The notes under the pieces are model-generated. The model made no database searches, was not told where the DNA came from, and saw only the letters and a list, made by a program, of their open reading frames with translations. DNA of 64,000 nt from an uncultured Polaribacter sp. (GTDB lineage: Bacteria > Bacteroidota > Bacteroidia > Flavobacteriales > Flavobacteriaceae). Below, piece after piece: positions 19,713 to 29,163 of the stretch. Position 1 is the stretch's first letter; each line of letters begins with the position of its first letter. Where the stretch lies: positions 310,001-374,000 of the forward strand of contig CALSOT010000006.1 of NCBI GenBank assembly GCA_943788045.1, in the 5' to 3' direction. The translations under genes were made by a program, and so were the position numbers.

Positions 19713-20795
19713 TTACTTATTATAACTAGATATGCCCCCACTTAAATTTAAAACATTTAATTTTGGATACTTTTCTTTTAACAATTTTGTTGCTTTGTAA
19801 CTATTAAAACCTCGTTGACAAACCATTACATAGGTTTTTGTGTAATCAACATCAAATTTGTCAGCATCAAATTGATGAATAGGAATTGTTTGATGCACTT
19901 TAAAAGGCAATTTTAAATTCGGTAGAACTGCAATCAATTCTATATCTGAATCATTTAATTTCACTCTTAAATCTTCTGAAGAAATTTGCCAATCAGAATT
20001 TTGAACTGTACAAGCAGCATCAAAATACGTTTGCATTTTAAATAACTTTGCAATCTTATCTTTTAAAAATTTTGACTTTAATTTCATCTTTAATTGTGTA
20101 TTTTGAAGTGAATTGTAAATCAATAATTCATTTGCTAACGGTTTTCCAATTCCCGTTATCAATTTTAAAACTTCATTTACTTGTTGAGTCGCAATCATAC
20201 CAACAATGGAATTCATTGTACCAGCTTCTGAGCAGTTAGGTATATCTGTAGCTATTTCTGGAAAAGCATCCCTTAAATTAGCCGAATAACTTCCGTCTTT
20301 TTGCAAGACATTAAAACTAGCAACATATCCATCAAATTTATACAAAGATCCATACACCAATGGTTTGTTTTTAAGCACACAAGCATCATTTAATAAATAC
20401 TTTGTAGGTAACGAATCTGTGCCATCAACCACAATATCAAATTCTGAAATTAAATCAAAAACGTTTTCTTTTGTGATTGGTTTGGTGGTAAAACTTACTT
20501 CTGTAAAAGGGGCTCTTTTTTTTATAAATGCTGATAAAACGGCTACTTTAGATTTACCAACATCATCTAAACTATAAAAAACTTGTCTGTGTAAATTAGA
20601 AATATCTACAAAATCAAAATCTACTAAATGAATTTTACCAATGCCACTTGATGCTAAATAAACAGCAACGGGACTTCCCAAACCTCCGCAACCAACAACT
20701 AAAACACTAGCGTCTTGAAGTTTCTGTTGCCCTATTTCACCAATTTCAGGCAAAGTAATTTGACGTTTAAAAAGATTCTTTTTTGTTACATTCAT
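19713..20795 (-). CDS. ThiF/MoeB/HesA-family adenylyltransferase with rhodanese domain
   Basis: This E1-like enzyme adenylates the C-terminal glycine of a ubiquitin-like sulfur carrier (ThiS or MoaD). The nucleotide-binding part has VVGCGGLGSPVAVYLASSGIGKIHLVDFDFVDISNLHRQ (residues about 31-70) and DIVVDGTDSLPTKYLLND (about 125-142). The C-terminal rhodanese domain (about 270-360) has the active-site loop VCQRGFNS, so it can also carry sulfur. The paired CxxC zinc motifs found in many MoeB proteins are not visible. Thiamine and molybdopterin genes are absent nearby, so thiF versus moeB cannot be decided. Length 360 is usual for the fused form. Confidence 0.87.
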   Translation of the reverse strand: MNVTKKNLFKRQITLPEIGEIGQQKLQDASVLVVGCGGLGSPVAVYLASSGIGKIHLVDFDFVDISNLHRQVFYSLDDVGKSKVAVLSAFIKKRAPFTEVSFTTKPITKENVFDLISEFDIVVDGTDSLPTKYLLNDACVLKNKPLVYGSLYKFDGYVASFNVLQKDGSYSANLRDAFPEIATDIPNCSEAGTMNSIVGMIATQQVNEVLKLITGIGKPLANELLIYNSLQNTQLKMKLKSKFLKDKIAKLFKMQTYFDAACTVQNSDWQISSEDLRVKLNDSDIELIAVLPNLKLPFKVHQTIPIHQFDADKFDVDYTKTYVMVCQRGFNSYKATKLLKEKYPKLNVLNLSGGISSYNK

Positions 20796-20896
20796 TAGGC
20801 TGACAAGATAGTTAAATAAAAAAACTGATTTCTAAATAAAAAACTCTATCCTACTTTAACTAAAAACAAACGAATACCCAAAGGACACTTAGTATT

Positions 20897-23800
20897 CTAA
20901 ATAACAATATTTATAATTTTTCCCGGAACAATAATTACTTTTTTAGGAGCTTTACCTTCTAATTGTGCAATTGTTTTTTCATTTTCCATTACTATTTTTT
21001 CTATTTCATCCTTAGATAAATCTAACGAAAGCTCTAACGTAAAACGCATTTTTCCATTAAAAGAAATAGGGTAATTTTTAGCACTTTCTACTAAATAACT
21101 TGCATTAAAAACAGGGAAATCAGCCGTAGAGATACTTTCTTTATGTCCTAACAAATTCCATAATTCTTCTGCAATATGCGGCGCATAAGGCGATACTAAA
21201 ATTGCTAAAGGCTCTAAAATTGAACGCTTGTTACATTTTAAAGTAGTTAATTCGTTTACAGCAATCATAAATGTAGAAACAGAGGTGTTAAATGAGAAGT
21301 TCTCAATATCTTCTTCTACCTTTTTAATAGTTTTATGTAATGTTTTTAATTCGTCTTTTGTTGGTTCTGCATCTGATACTTCAAACGCTTCTCCATTAAA
21401 ATACAATTTCCATAATTTCTTTAAGAAAGATGAAACTCCCGAAATACCCGAAGTTTTCCAAGGTTTTGCTTGTTCTAAAGGACCTAAAAACATTTCGAAT
21501 AATCGTAAACTATCTGCCCCATATTCTTCACAAATTGCATCAGGGTTTACAACATTGTATTTAGATTTAGACATTTTCTCAACTTCTCTACCAACTTTAT
21601 AAACTTCATCTTCTAAAATGAATTCGGCGTTTTTATAGTCGTTATTTAAAGCATGATTCTTAAACCCATCAACATCTAATTCATCCGAAGAATTCACCAA
21701 AGAAACATCAGCGTGTATAGCTGTTTTTGTAATCATTACTAAATCCGCAAAATTAGGATCTAAAAACTTATTATCTAATAAGTAATTTTTCACAACAGAT
21801 TCAAATTCATCATCAGAATTAAATAAATTTTTAGAAACAATTACTGTTGGTATCTTCGCTATAACATCATCATTAGATTTTTCATCAGAACAACCACAAC
21901 CATTTTTTACAAAAGCAGTAGCTTTAAATACAAATGCAGAAGTTCCTAGAATCATTCCTTGATTAATCAGTTTTTTTGCAAACTCATCTACAGGTACAAT
22001 TCCTTTATCAAATAAGAATTTTTGCCAAAAACGAGCATACAATAAATGTCCGGTTGCATGTTCTGACCCTCCGATATATAGGTCTATTTCTTTCCAATAT
22101 TCTAAAGATTCTTTACTTGCAAACGCATTAGTGTTTGTAGCATCCATGTATCTATTAAAATACCAAGAACTTCCTGCCCAACCCGGCATTGTATTTAGCT
22201 CTAAAGGATAAACCGTTTTATTTTTTAACTTATCATTAGAAACAACTTTCTTAGCACGAGAATCCCAAGCCCATTCTGTTGCATTTCCTAATGGCGGTTT
22301 TCCATCTTCCGTTGGTAAGTATTTTTCAACTTCTGGCAATACAATTGGCAAATGTTCATCAGCAATCATTTGAGGCATTCCATCTTTGTAATATACTGGG
22401 AAAGGTTCGCCCCAATAACGTTGTCTACTAAAAACAGCATCACGCAATCTATAATTTATTTTACCATAACCAAAACCACGTTTTTCCATTTCAAAAATGG
22501 CAAGTTTTAATGCTTTCTTATATTTTAATCCTGATAAAAAGTCAGAATTGGCAATTTTAGTTCCTTCTTTATCGGTATGTGCCGCATCAGAAATATCTAT
22601 ATCTTCAAAAATATTCGGAATCGGAATTCCAAAGTGCTTTGCAAAATCATAATCTCTTTGATCTCCGCAAGGAACTGCCATAACTGCTCCCGTGCCATAA
22701 CTTGCTAAAACATAATCTCCAATCCAAATTTGTACTTTTTCGCCAGAAAACGGGTGAATTGCATAAGCCCCTGTAAACGCACCTGAAATCGTTTTTACAT
22801 CTGCCATTCTATCACGCTCAGAGCGTTTTGCTGTAGCTTTGATATAAGCTTCAACGGATTTTTTTTGCTCTTTAGTAGTAATCTTAGAAACCAATTCATG
22901 CTCTGGAGCTAACGTCATAAAACTTACTCCAAAAATCGTATCTGGTCTGGTTGTAAAGACATCAATCTTATATAGATTTGCATCTTTTACTTCTTTTTTA
23001 TCCGTTTTTTCAATCGCTTTTGGAAATTGAATTGCTGAATTAATTTCAGCAACTGCTTGAAGTACGTTTTCTATTACTTCTTCGTTTGTAAAACGGATTA
23101 CATTAAAACCTTCATTATTAAAAAATTCAGTTCTCACTGCTTCATCTTCTTTACCAGAAAATTCAACAATTATATTTTTTGTAACACATACATAGTCTAC
23201 CACAAAAGTACCAATTGTGTACTTTTTTCTGAATTTTGATGCTCCTTTTTTATTCTTTAGTTCATCCCAAAGCGTTGTTTCGGCCTTCGATAAATTCTGA
23301 CGTACTTCCTTTAAAGCCTCTAATTCTTTGTAAGTTAATTTTACTTCAGAAGATACTTTATCAGAACCATTATCAACATTAAATGAAACCATTGCACCTT
23401 GAGATCTTCCAATCCAATTGGTTTGAGAATCTTTTAAAGGTTGTGGCCAATCAATTTTTTCTAATCCATCCAACAAACGTTGAGCGTATGCAGAAATTCG
23501 CATAGACCATTGCGTCATCTTTTTACGAATAACAGGGTGGCTTCCCCTTTCTGAAACTCCATTTACAATTTCATCATTTGCGAGAACAGTGCCCAAGGCA
23601 GGACACCAATTTACTTCTGTATCAGATAAAAATGTTAAACGATATTTTAATAAAGTTTCTTCCTGCTCCTTGTTCGAAAATGCATTCCATTCATCCGCAG
23701 AAAAAACAGTAATTTCTTCGTCTGCAACTGCCTTTACAGAGGTATTTCCTTCTTTTTTAAAGGTTTTAATTAACGTAGATATATCCTCAGCTTTATCTGT

Positions 23801-24250
23801 GTTTATATTGTACCATGAATCGAAAAGTTGAATAAAAATCCACTGGGTCCATTTATAATATTCAGGACTAGAAGTTCTCACCTCTCTACTCCAATCAAAA
23901 GAAAAACCAATATTATCTAGTTGTCTTCTATAGGTAGCAACATTTTCTTCGGTTGTTTTTGCTGGGTGTTGCCCTGTTTGAATTGCATATTGTTCTGCAG
24001 GTAAACCAAAAGAATCATATCCTTGAGGATGCAAAACATTAAAACCCTTATGACGCTTATAACGCGCATAAATATCACTTGCGATATACCCTAAAGGATG
24101 TCCAACATGCAAACCCGCTCCAGATGGATAAGGAAACATGTCCAATACATAATATTTAGGCTTATCCGATTCATTACTGGCTTTAAAGGTTTGGTTTTCT
24201 GCCCAAAATTTTTGCCATTTCTTCTCTATATCTAAGTGATTATATTGCAT
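20897..24250 (-). CDS. leuS: Leucyl-tRNA synthetase with an inserted DUF559-like nuclease-fold domain
   Basis: LeuRS charges tRNA-Leu. The start at 24250 (MQYNHLDIEKKWQKFW) is chosen because the upstream ATG overlaps the promoter -7 element. The HIGH-type motif is GLHVGHPLGY (about residues 46-55) and the KMSKS motif is EKMSKSKYNVVNPD. The editing segment VFTTRPDTIFG is intact. At 1117 residues the protein is longer than usual. Residues about 305-410 form a DUF559/Vsr-like domain (LSKAETTLWDELKN, KFRKKYTIGTFVVDYVC, IIVEFSG, FNVIRFTNEEVIENV), lodged between the first strand of the editing region and VFTTRPDT. A second insertion before the KMSKS region (about 770-880), with a GCGCSD stretch, appears to enlarge one common in flavobacterial LeuRS. 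The frame is open throughout, so the enzyme should be functional. Confidence 0.95.
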   Translation of the reverse strand: MQYNHLDIEKKWQKFWAENQTFKASNESDKPKYYVLDMFPYPSGAGLHVGHPLGYIASDIYARYKRHKGFNVLHPQGYDSFGLPAEQYAIQTGQHPAKTTEENVATYRRQLDNIGFSFDWSREVRTSSPEYYKWTQWIFIQLFDSWYNINTDKAEDISTLIKTFKKEGNTSVKAVADEEITVFSADEWNAFSNKEQEETLLKYRLTFLSDTEVNWCPALGTVLANDEIVNGVSERGSHPVIRKKMTQWSMRISAYAQRLLDGLEKIDWPQPLKDSQTNWIGRSQGAMVSFNVDNGSDKVSSEVKLTYKELEALKEVRQNLSKAETTLWDELKNKKGASKFRKKYTIGTFVVDYVCVTKNIIVEFSGKEDEAVRTEFFNNEGFNVIRFTNEEVIENVLQAVAEINSAIQFPKAIEKTDKKEVKDANLYKIDVFTTRPDTIFGVSFMTLAPEHELVSKITTKEQKKSVEAYIKATAKRSERDRMADVKTISGAFTGAYAIHPFSGEKVQIWIGDYVLASYGTGAVMAVPCGDQRDYDFAKHFGIPIPNIFEDIDISDAAHTDKEGTKIANSDFLSGLKYKKALKLAIFEMEKRGFGYGKINYRLRDAVFSRQRYWGEPFPVYYKDGMPQMIADEHLPIVLPEVEKYLPTEDGKPPLGNATEWAWDSRAKKVVSNDKLKNKTVYPLELNTMPGWAGSSWYFNRYMDATNTNAFASKESLEYWKEIDLYIGGSEHATGHLLYARFWQKFLFDKGIVPVDEFAKKLINQGMILGTSAFVFKATAFVKNGCGCSDEKSNDDVIAKIPTVIVSKNLFNSDDEFESVVKNYLLDNKFLDPNFADLVMITKTAIHADVSLVNSSDELDVDGFKNHALNNDYKNAEFILEDEVYKVGREVEKMSKSKYNVVNPDAICEEYGADSLRLFEMFLGPLEQAKPWKTSGISGVSSFLKKLWKLYFNGEAFEVSDAEPTKDELKTLHKTIKKVEEDIENFSFNTSVSTFMIAVNELTTLKCNKRSILEPLAILVSPYAPHIAEELWNLLGHKESISTADFPVFNASYLVESAKNYPISFNGKMRFTLELSLDLSKDEIEKIVMENEKTIAQLEGKAPKKVIIVPGKIINIVI
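23030..23340 (-). other. DUF559 (Vsr/PD-(D/E)XK-like) domain inside leuS
   Basis: The encoded segment starts at EALKEVRQNLSKAETTLW and ends near LQAVAEINSAI. It follows the DUF559 pattern of an N-terminal helix (SKAETTLW), KFRKKYTIGTFVVDYVC, a strand with IIVEFSG, and FNVIRF near the end. The Asp in VVDY and Glu in VEFSG fit the acidic positions of the nuclease fold. The GGQH-type loop of many DUF559 proteins reads SGKED here, so activity is doubtful. Confidence 0.8.
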
Positions 24251-24271
24251 TATTTGTTCTTTTAGAAGCTG

Positions 24272-24279
24272 CAAATTTA
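24272..24279 (-). promoter_or_regulatory. leuS promoter -7 element
   Basis: TAAATTTG on the minus strand lies 21 nt upstream of the ATG at 24250. It overlaps the alternative upstream ATG at 24274, which rules that start out if the promoter is used. Confidence 0.65.
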
Positions 24280-24333
24280 CGTTTATTCTTTTTAAGCATG
24301 AAACGGATTTCTTTTAAATTAATAGCATAAAAA

Positions 24334-24367
24334 AAGTCGAGATTTCACTAATATGAAATCTCGACTT
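24334..24367 (-). terminator. Intrinsic terminator after infB
   Basis: A perfect 14-bp stem (AAGTCGAGATTTCA at 24334-24347 with 24354-24367) around a 6-nt loop is followed by a U-run on the minus strand, 21 nt after the infB stop. Confidence 0.92.
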
Positions 24368-24388
24368 GCTATATAAGCTTTGAAACTA

Positions 24389-27247
24389 TTATTTCAATTT
24401 CTTCTTAACTGCTACTTCTTTATAAGGTTCAATAATATCACCTTCTTGAATGTCATTAAAGTTCTTAAGTTGAAGTCCACAATCAAATCCTTTTCCTACT
24501 TCTTTCACATCATCTTTAAAACGTTTTAACGATGTTAAACTTCCATCATGCACAACAATACCGGCTCTAATTATTCTAATTTTAGAATCTCTAAATATTT
24601 TACCCGACATTACCATACAACCTGCAATATTACCAACTTTAGATATTTTATAAACTTCTCTAATTTCTACATTACCACTAACTTCTTCTTTGATTTCTGG
24701 AGATAACATTCCTTCCATGGCATCTTTTAAGTCATTGATAGCTGCATAAATAATAGAATATGTTCTAATATCCACTTCTTCTCTATCTGCAATAATTCTT
24801 GCATTTCCTTGCGGACGAACATTAAATCCAACAATAATTGCATCTGACGCTGTTGCTAATAAAACATCACTTTCTGTAATTGCCCCAACCCCCTTGTGTA
24901 TTATGTTTACTTGAATTTCTTCTGTCGATAATTTTTGGAAAGAATCTGTCAGTGCCTCTACAGAGCCATCAACATCTCCTTTTAATATAATATTTAATTC
25001 CTTAAAGTCTCCTAATGCAATTCTACGTCCGATTTCATCTAACGTTAATGTTTTCTGAGTTCTTACCGATTGCTCTCGTTGTAGTTGAGATCTTTTCGAT
25101 GCAATTTGTTTTGCCTCTCTTTCATCTTCAAAAACAACAAATTTATCTCCTGCTTGAGGTGCTCCGTCTAAACCTAAAATGGATACTGGGGTTGATGGCC
25201 CAGCTTCTGTTAAGTTAGTTCCTTTATCATCAAACATTGCTCTTACTTTTCCACTGTGTTTACCTGCTAAAAGGTAATCACCAATTTTTAAAGTTCCTGC
25301 TTGAACTAAAATCGTAGAAACATATCCTCTACCTTTATCTAAAGATGCCTCAACAACTGCACCAATAGCTTTTTTATTCGGGTTCGCTTTTAATTCTAAT
25401 ATTTCAGCTTCTAATAATACTTTTTCTAATAACTCCGGAATTCCTGTCCCTAACTTTGCAGATATGTCTTGAGACTGAATATTTCCACCCCATTCTTCAA
25501 TCAACAAATTCATCTGAGATAATTGTGTTTTCACATTATCTGGATTCGCATTCGGTTTATCGATTTTATTAATCGCAAATATGATCGGAACTCCTGCAGC
25601 TTGTGCATGGGAAATAGCTTCTTTTGTTTGCGGCATAATATCATCATCTGCTGCTGCCACAATAATTACTAAATCCGTTACTTGCGCACCACGCGCTCTC
25701 ATTGCCGTAAAGGCCTCGTGACCAGGTGTATCTAAAAATGCTATTTTCTGATTTCCAACATTTACTGAATATGCTCCAATATGTTGTGTAATACCTCCAC
25801 TTTCACCTTCTATTACGTTTGCTTTTCTTATATAATCTAATAAAGATGTTTTTCCGTGATCTACGTGACCCATTACCGTAATAATAGGTGCACGAGTTAC
25901 TAAGTCTTCTGGATTATCAACAACTTCTTCTATAGATTCTTCTACTTCGGCACCAATAAACTCTACCTTGTGATTGAATTCCTCAGCAACAATTACTAGA
26001 GTTTCGGCATCTAAACGCTGATTCATTGTAACCATCATTCCTAAGGACATACAAGCAGAAATAATATTGGTTACAGGAACCTCCATCATTGTAGCAACTT
26101 CACTTACGGTAACGAATTCTGTTACCTTTAATATTTTATTATCTAATGCTTGAGCTTCTAATTCTGCATCAGAATGCTCTCTGTGTGTAGCTCTTTTATT
26201 TCTACGATATTTTGCTCCTTTTCCTTTTGAAGACTTTCCTTGAAGCTTCTCAAGCGTTTCTCTTACTTGCTTTTGAATTTCTGCTTCTGTTGGTTCTTCT
26301 TTTTTAACTACTGCCGGTCTCGTCGCTCCTCTTCCTCCTCGATTAAACGGAGGTCTTCCGCTACCACCTCTATTCTGCGCTGGCCTAACAGTTCTTGTTG
26401 CAGCAGAACCCGATGTCCCTGCTTTAGTTACAATTCGCTTACGTTTCTTTTTGTCTGCGTTTGCATCTTTTTTAACTTCAGTTTTCTTCTTTTTTGGTTT
26501 ATCAAATTGCTTCAAGTCAATTTTCTTACCTGTGAAGTTTGGGCCGTCTAGTTTTTTATACTGAGTTTTAATAGATTCAGCATTTTCTGGCTTAAATTCT
26601 TCATCTTTTTCTTCTGCCTTTAAAGCCTCCTTTTTACTCTTAGGTTTATCCCCAACTTTAAAAACTTCTTTTTCAATTTCAGATACGACTTTATCACCCT
26701 CTGCTTTTGTGAGTTTTGGCTTTTTAATAACCGGTACTTCAGCAACAGGAGCCTCAACCACTAATTTCTCTTCAGTAGATTTTTCTATTTTAGTTTCCTC
26801 AGATTTAGACTCCTCTGTTTTAGAGCTATCAATAACCTTTTTAGGCTCTTCTTTTACCTCCTCAACTTTAGACACAGGTTTTTTACCGACATTATCAATA
26901 TCAATTTTACCTACAGTCTTAAGTTCTAATTTATCTGCTTTGGCTTTTAAAACCTCTTCTTTCTTTAGCTCTTCCGCTCTTTTCTTCTCTAACTTGGCTT
27001 CCAGTTCTATACGAATTGCTTCTTTCTCCTTACGTTTTTCCTCTCCAACTTCTTTAGATGCTGCTTTCTTGTTAGCATCTGTTTCAAAGCCATCGAGTAA
27101 GACTTGATAAACATCACCCGAGATTTTAGTAGTAGGCCTCGCTTCTATTTCGTGACCTTTATCTGCTAAATATTCGACTGCTCTATCAAGAGAAATATTT
27201 AACTCTCTTAAAACTTTATTAAGCCTCATTGTTTTGCCTACAGACAT
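24389..27247 (-). CDS. infB: Translation initiation factor IF-2
   Basis: IF-2 is the GTPase that brings initiator tRNA to the 30S subunit and promotes subunit joining. The 952-residue protein begins with an IF2_N helix domain ([25 protein letters not shown]), then a long charged lysine- and glutamate-rich linker (about 60-340) with a Gly/Arg-rich patch. The GTPase core starts near residue 455 with [22 protein letters not shown], followed by [15 protein letters not shown] and NKIDKP. The C-terminal domains 2-4 end at [10 protein letters not shown]. It is the last gene of rimP-nusA-infB, 60 nt after nusA, and is closed by a terminator. Confidence 0.97.
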   Translation of the reverse strand: MSVGKTMRLNKVLRELNISLDRAVEYLADKGHEIEARPTTKISGDVYQVLLDGFETDANKKAASKEVGEEKRKEKEAIRIELEAKLEKKRAEELKKEEVLKAKADKLELKTVGKIDIDNVGKKPVSKVEEVKEEPKKVIDSSKTEESKSEETKIEKSTEEKLVVEAPVAEVPVIKKPKLTKAEGDKVVSEIEKEVFKVGDKPKSKKEALKAEEKDEEFKPENAESIKTQYKKLDGPNFTGKKIDLKQFDKPKKKKTEVKKDANADKKKRKRIVTKAGTSGSAATRTVRPAQNRGGSGRPPFNRGGRGATRPAVVKKEEPTEAEIQKQVRETLEKLQGKSSKGKGAKYRRNKRATHREHSDAELEAQALDNKILKVTEFVTVSEVATMMEVPVTNIISACMSLGMMVTMNQRLDAETLVIVAEEFNHKVEFIGAEVEESIEEVVDNPEDLVTRAPIITVMGHVDHGKTSLLDYIRKANVIEGESGGITQHIGAYSVNVGNQKIAFLDTPGHEAFTAMRARGAQVTDLVIIVAAADDDIMPQTKEAISHAQAAGVPIIFAINKIDKPNANPDNVKTQLSQMNLLIEEWGGNIQSQDISAKLGTGIPELLEKVLLEAEILELKANPNKKAIGAVVEASLDKGRGYVSTILVQAGTLKIGDYLLAGKHSGKVRAMFDDKGTNLTEAGPSTPVSILGLDGAPQAGDKFVVFEDEREAKQIASKRSQLQREQSVRTQKTLTLDEIGRRIALGDFKELNIILKGDVDGSVEALTDSFQKLSTEEIQVNIIHKGVGAITESDVLLATASDAIIVGFNVRPQGNARIIADREEVDIRTYSIIYAAINDLKDAMEGMLSPEIKEEVSGNVEIREVYKISKVGNIAGCMVMSGKIFRDSKIRIIRAGIVVHDGSLTSLKRFKDDVKEVGKGFDCGLQLKNFNDIQEGDIIEPYKEVAVKKKLK

Positions 27248-27307
27248 ATATTTTTTTTAACTTTATACTTGTAAAAATATAATTTTTACTTGACTTCTAT
27301 ACTATAT

Positions 27308-28564
27308 TTAATCTTCAAATTCTTCTTTCAGAACTCTTTGAACATCCATAACTGTTTCTTCCTCTAAATCGGTTCTTTTCACTAACTCAGCAACACTAGT
27401 CTCTAATACACTTCTTGCAGTATCTAGACCAATCTTTTTAAATTCAGCAATAACCCAATCTTCAATTTCATCAGCAAACTCTGTTAATTCAACATCTTCC
27501 TCCTCTAAACCTTCTCTTTGAACGTCTATCTCGTAGCCCGTTAACTCGCTTGCTAAACGAATGTTTACACCACCTCTACCAATCGCTTTAGACACTTCCT
27601 CTGGTTTTAATAGAACTTTCACACGTCCTTTTTTACCATTTTTTTCTTCATCATACATTTCGATTTCCATTGATGTCACTTTTGCAGGACTCAATGCTCT
27701 TGAAATGAATAATTGTTCGTTTTTGGTGTAGTTAATAACATCAATATTCTCATTCCCTAATTCTCGAACAATACCATGAATTCTTGAACCTTTAACACCT
27801 ACACATGCTCCAACAGGATCTATTCTATCATCATAAGAATCTACAGCTACTTTTGCTTTTTCACCTGGTATTCTTGCAACTCCTTCTACAGTAATTAACC
27901 CGTCGAAAACTTCTGGAATTTCTTGTTCGAATAGTTTATTTAAAAACAATGGAGATGTTCTGGACAATATAATTGCAGGTTTATTACCTCTTAATTCTAC
28001 TGTTTTTATAACACCTCTTACAGAATCTCCTTTTCTAAAAAAATCTGATCTAATTTGCTCACTCTTAGGTAATACAATTTCATTTCCATCATCATCTAAT
28101 AGAATAATTGCATTGTGACGAATGTGGTGAACCTCTGCACTGTACAACTCTCCTTCAAGTTCTTTAAATTGTTTGAAGATATTTGTACTATCGTGCTCAT
28201 AAATTTTAGAAATTAAGTTCTGACGCAATGCCAAAATGGCTCTTCTTCCCAAATCAACTAACTTCACCTCTTCAGATACATCTTCACCTATTTCAAAATC
28301 TGGCTCAATTAATCTCGCTTCTGCTAATTCTATTTCTTCGTTATCATCTTCAGAAAACCCGTCTGCAACAACAACTCTATTTCTCCAAATTTCTAAATCT
28401 CCCTTATCTGGATTGATAATAATATCAAAATTATCATCAGACCCAAACTTTCGTTTTAAGGTAGCTCTAAAAACCTCTTCTAAAATAGACATTAAAGTTA
28501 CTCTGTCTATACTTTTATTATCCTTAAACTCTGAAAACGAATCAATTAACGCTATATTCTCCAT
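27308..28564 (-). CDS. nusA: Transcription termination/antitermination factor NusA
   Basis: NusA binds RNA polymerase and nascent RNA and modulates pausing, termination and antitermination. The 418 residues contain the polymerase-binding N-terminal domain (1-130), an S1 domain (about 135-200; GELYSAEVHHIRHNAIILLDDDGNEIVLPKSEQI), and two KH domains (PVGACVGVKGSRIHGIVRELGNENIDVI, then KAIGRGGVNIRLASELTGYEIDV). A short acidic C-terminal tail follows; the acidic repeats of the E. coli protein are missing, as is usual in this phylum. It starts 12 nt after rimP. Confidence 0.97.
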   Translation of the reverse strand: MENIALIDSFSEFKDNKSIDRVTLMSILEEVFRATLKRKFGSDDNFDIIINPDKGDLEIWRNRVVVADGFSEDDNEEIELAEARLIEPDFEIGEDVSEEVKLVDLGRRAILALRQNLISKIYEHDSTNIFKQFKELEGELYSAEVHHIRHNAIILLDDDGNEIVLPKSEQIRSDFFRKGDSVRGVIKTVELRGNKPAIILSRTSPLFLNKLFEQEIPEVFDGLITVEGVARIPGEKAKVAVDSYDDRIDPVGACVGVKGSRIHGIVRELGNENIDVINYTKNEQLFISRALSPAKVTSMEIEMYDEEKNGKKGRVKVLLKPEEVSKAIGRGGVNIRLASELTGYEIDVQREGLEEEDVELTEFADEIEDWVIAEFKKIGLDTARSVLETSVAELVKRTDLEEETVMDVQRVLKEEFED

Positions 28565-28576
28565 TACATTCTTTAC

Positions 28577-29038
28577 TTAAAATACAATCTTCACTTTTGC
28601 CTCTATAATATCTTTATAAGCTATCGTTGCTGCTTTACTTACAGTAACTTTCCCTTTACCAATTGGTTTTGGTTCTCTTGCTTTCCAATTTAAAACAATT
28701 TTATCTTCATCTACTTCCACTAAAGTACCCTCAAAATCTTCTATGGAAGTTTTCACTTTAAGTATTCTGTTGATGTTTTTTAAATATTGTCTCTTTACTT
28801 TTAAAGGATGAGAAATATCAGGTGTAGAAACTTCTAATGAAAAATCTTCTTCTTCTCTATCAAAATTATCATTTACACTTCTACTTATTCTAATACACTC
28901 GCTTAATGGAGCACCATTATCACCATCTACTGTAATGTGAATTTTATTGTTTTCTGATATCACAAAATCTATCAAATACAATGATTCATTCAATGACAAT
29001 GCTTCGTTTACTACATTTTTTACCTTTGTTTGGTCCAT
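28577..29038 (-). CDS. rimP: Ribosome maturation factor RimP
   Basis: RimP helps assemble the 30S subunit. The start at 29038 (MDQTKVKNVVNEAL) is chosen over an upstream in-frame ATG at 29095, because the extra 19 residues would be read from a terminator-like hairpin. The 153-residue product shows the two-domain RimP pattern: ECIRISRSVNDNFDREEEDFSLEVSTPDISHPLKVKRQYLKNINR and the C-terminal SH3-like part ending in DIIEAKVKIVF. It heads the rimP-nusA-infB operon. Confidence 0.93.
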   Translation of the reverse strand: MDQTKVKNVVNEALSLNESLYLIDFVISENNKIHITVDGDNGAPLSECIRISRSVNDNFDREEEDFSLEVSTPDISHPLKVKRQYLKNINRILKVKTSIEDFEGTLVEVDEDKIVLNWKAREPKPIGKGKVTVSKAATIAYKDIIEAKVKIVF

Positions 29039-29065
29039 TTTAATATTAAAATAAAGTATAAAAAG

Positions 29066-29084
29066 AGGGGCTTTTAAGGCCCCT
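29066..29084 (-). terminator. Terminator-like hairpin in the rimP leader
   Basis: AGGGGC at 29066-29071 pairs with GCCCCT at 29079-29084 around a 7-nt loop. On the minus strand it is followed by CTTTTTATAC, a short U-run. It lies after the gapN stop, so it may end that transcript. It also lies between the rimP promoter candidate and the rimP ATG, so it could act as an attenuator. Confidence 0.7.
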
Positions 29085-29113
29085 TCTTTCTTCATTTACA
29101 ATAAATTTCGGTG

Positions 29114-29144
29114 CAAATATACAAATTGTTTACGATTTAACCAA
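29114..29144 (-). promoter_or_regulatory. rimP-nusA-infB promoter
   Basis: On the minus strand TTG (29144-29142) is followed after 20 nt by TATATTTG (29121-29114). It lies between the gapN stop and the hairpin at 29066-29084, about 75 nt before the rimP start. Confidence 0.7.
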
Positions 29145-29163
29145 AGTATATTTGGTTCTATAT

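Noticed and set aside
22975..23340. Intein in leuS
   Set aside because: No intein splice-junction Cys/Ser/Asn pattern and no LAGLIDADG motifs; the segment fits a DUF559 domain that stays in the protein.
26709..27107. Plus-strand open frame of 132 codons opposite infB
   Set aside because: Serine-rich product that mirrors the Lys/Glu-rich linker of IF-2; no promoter or homologue features.
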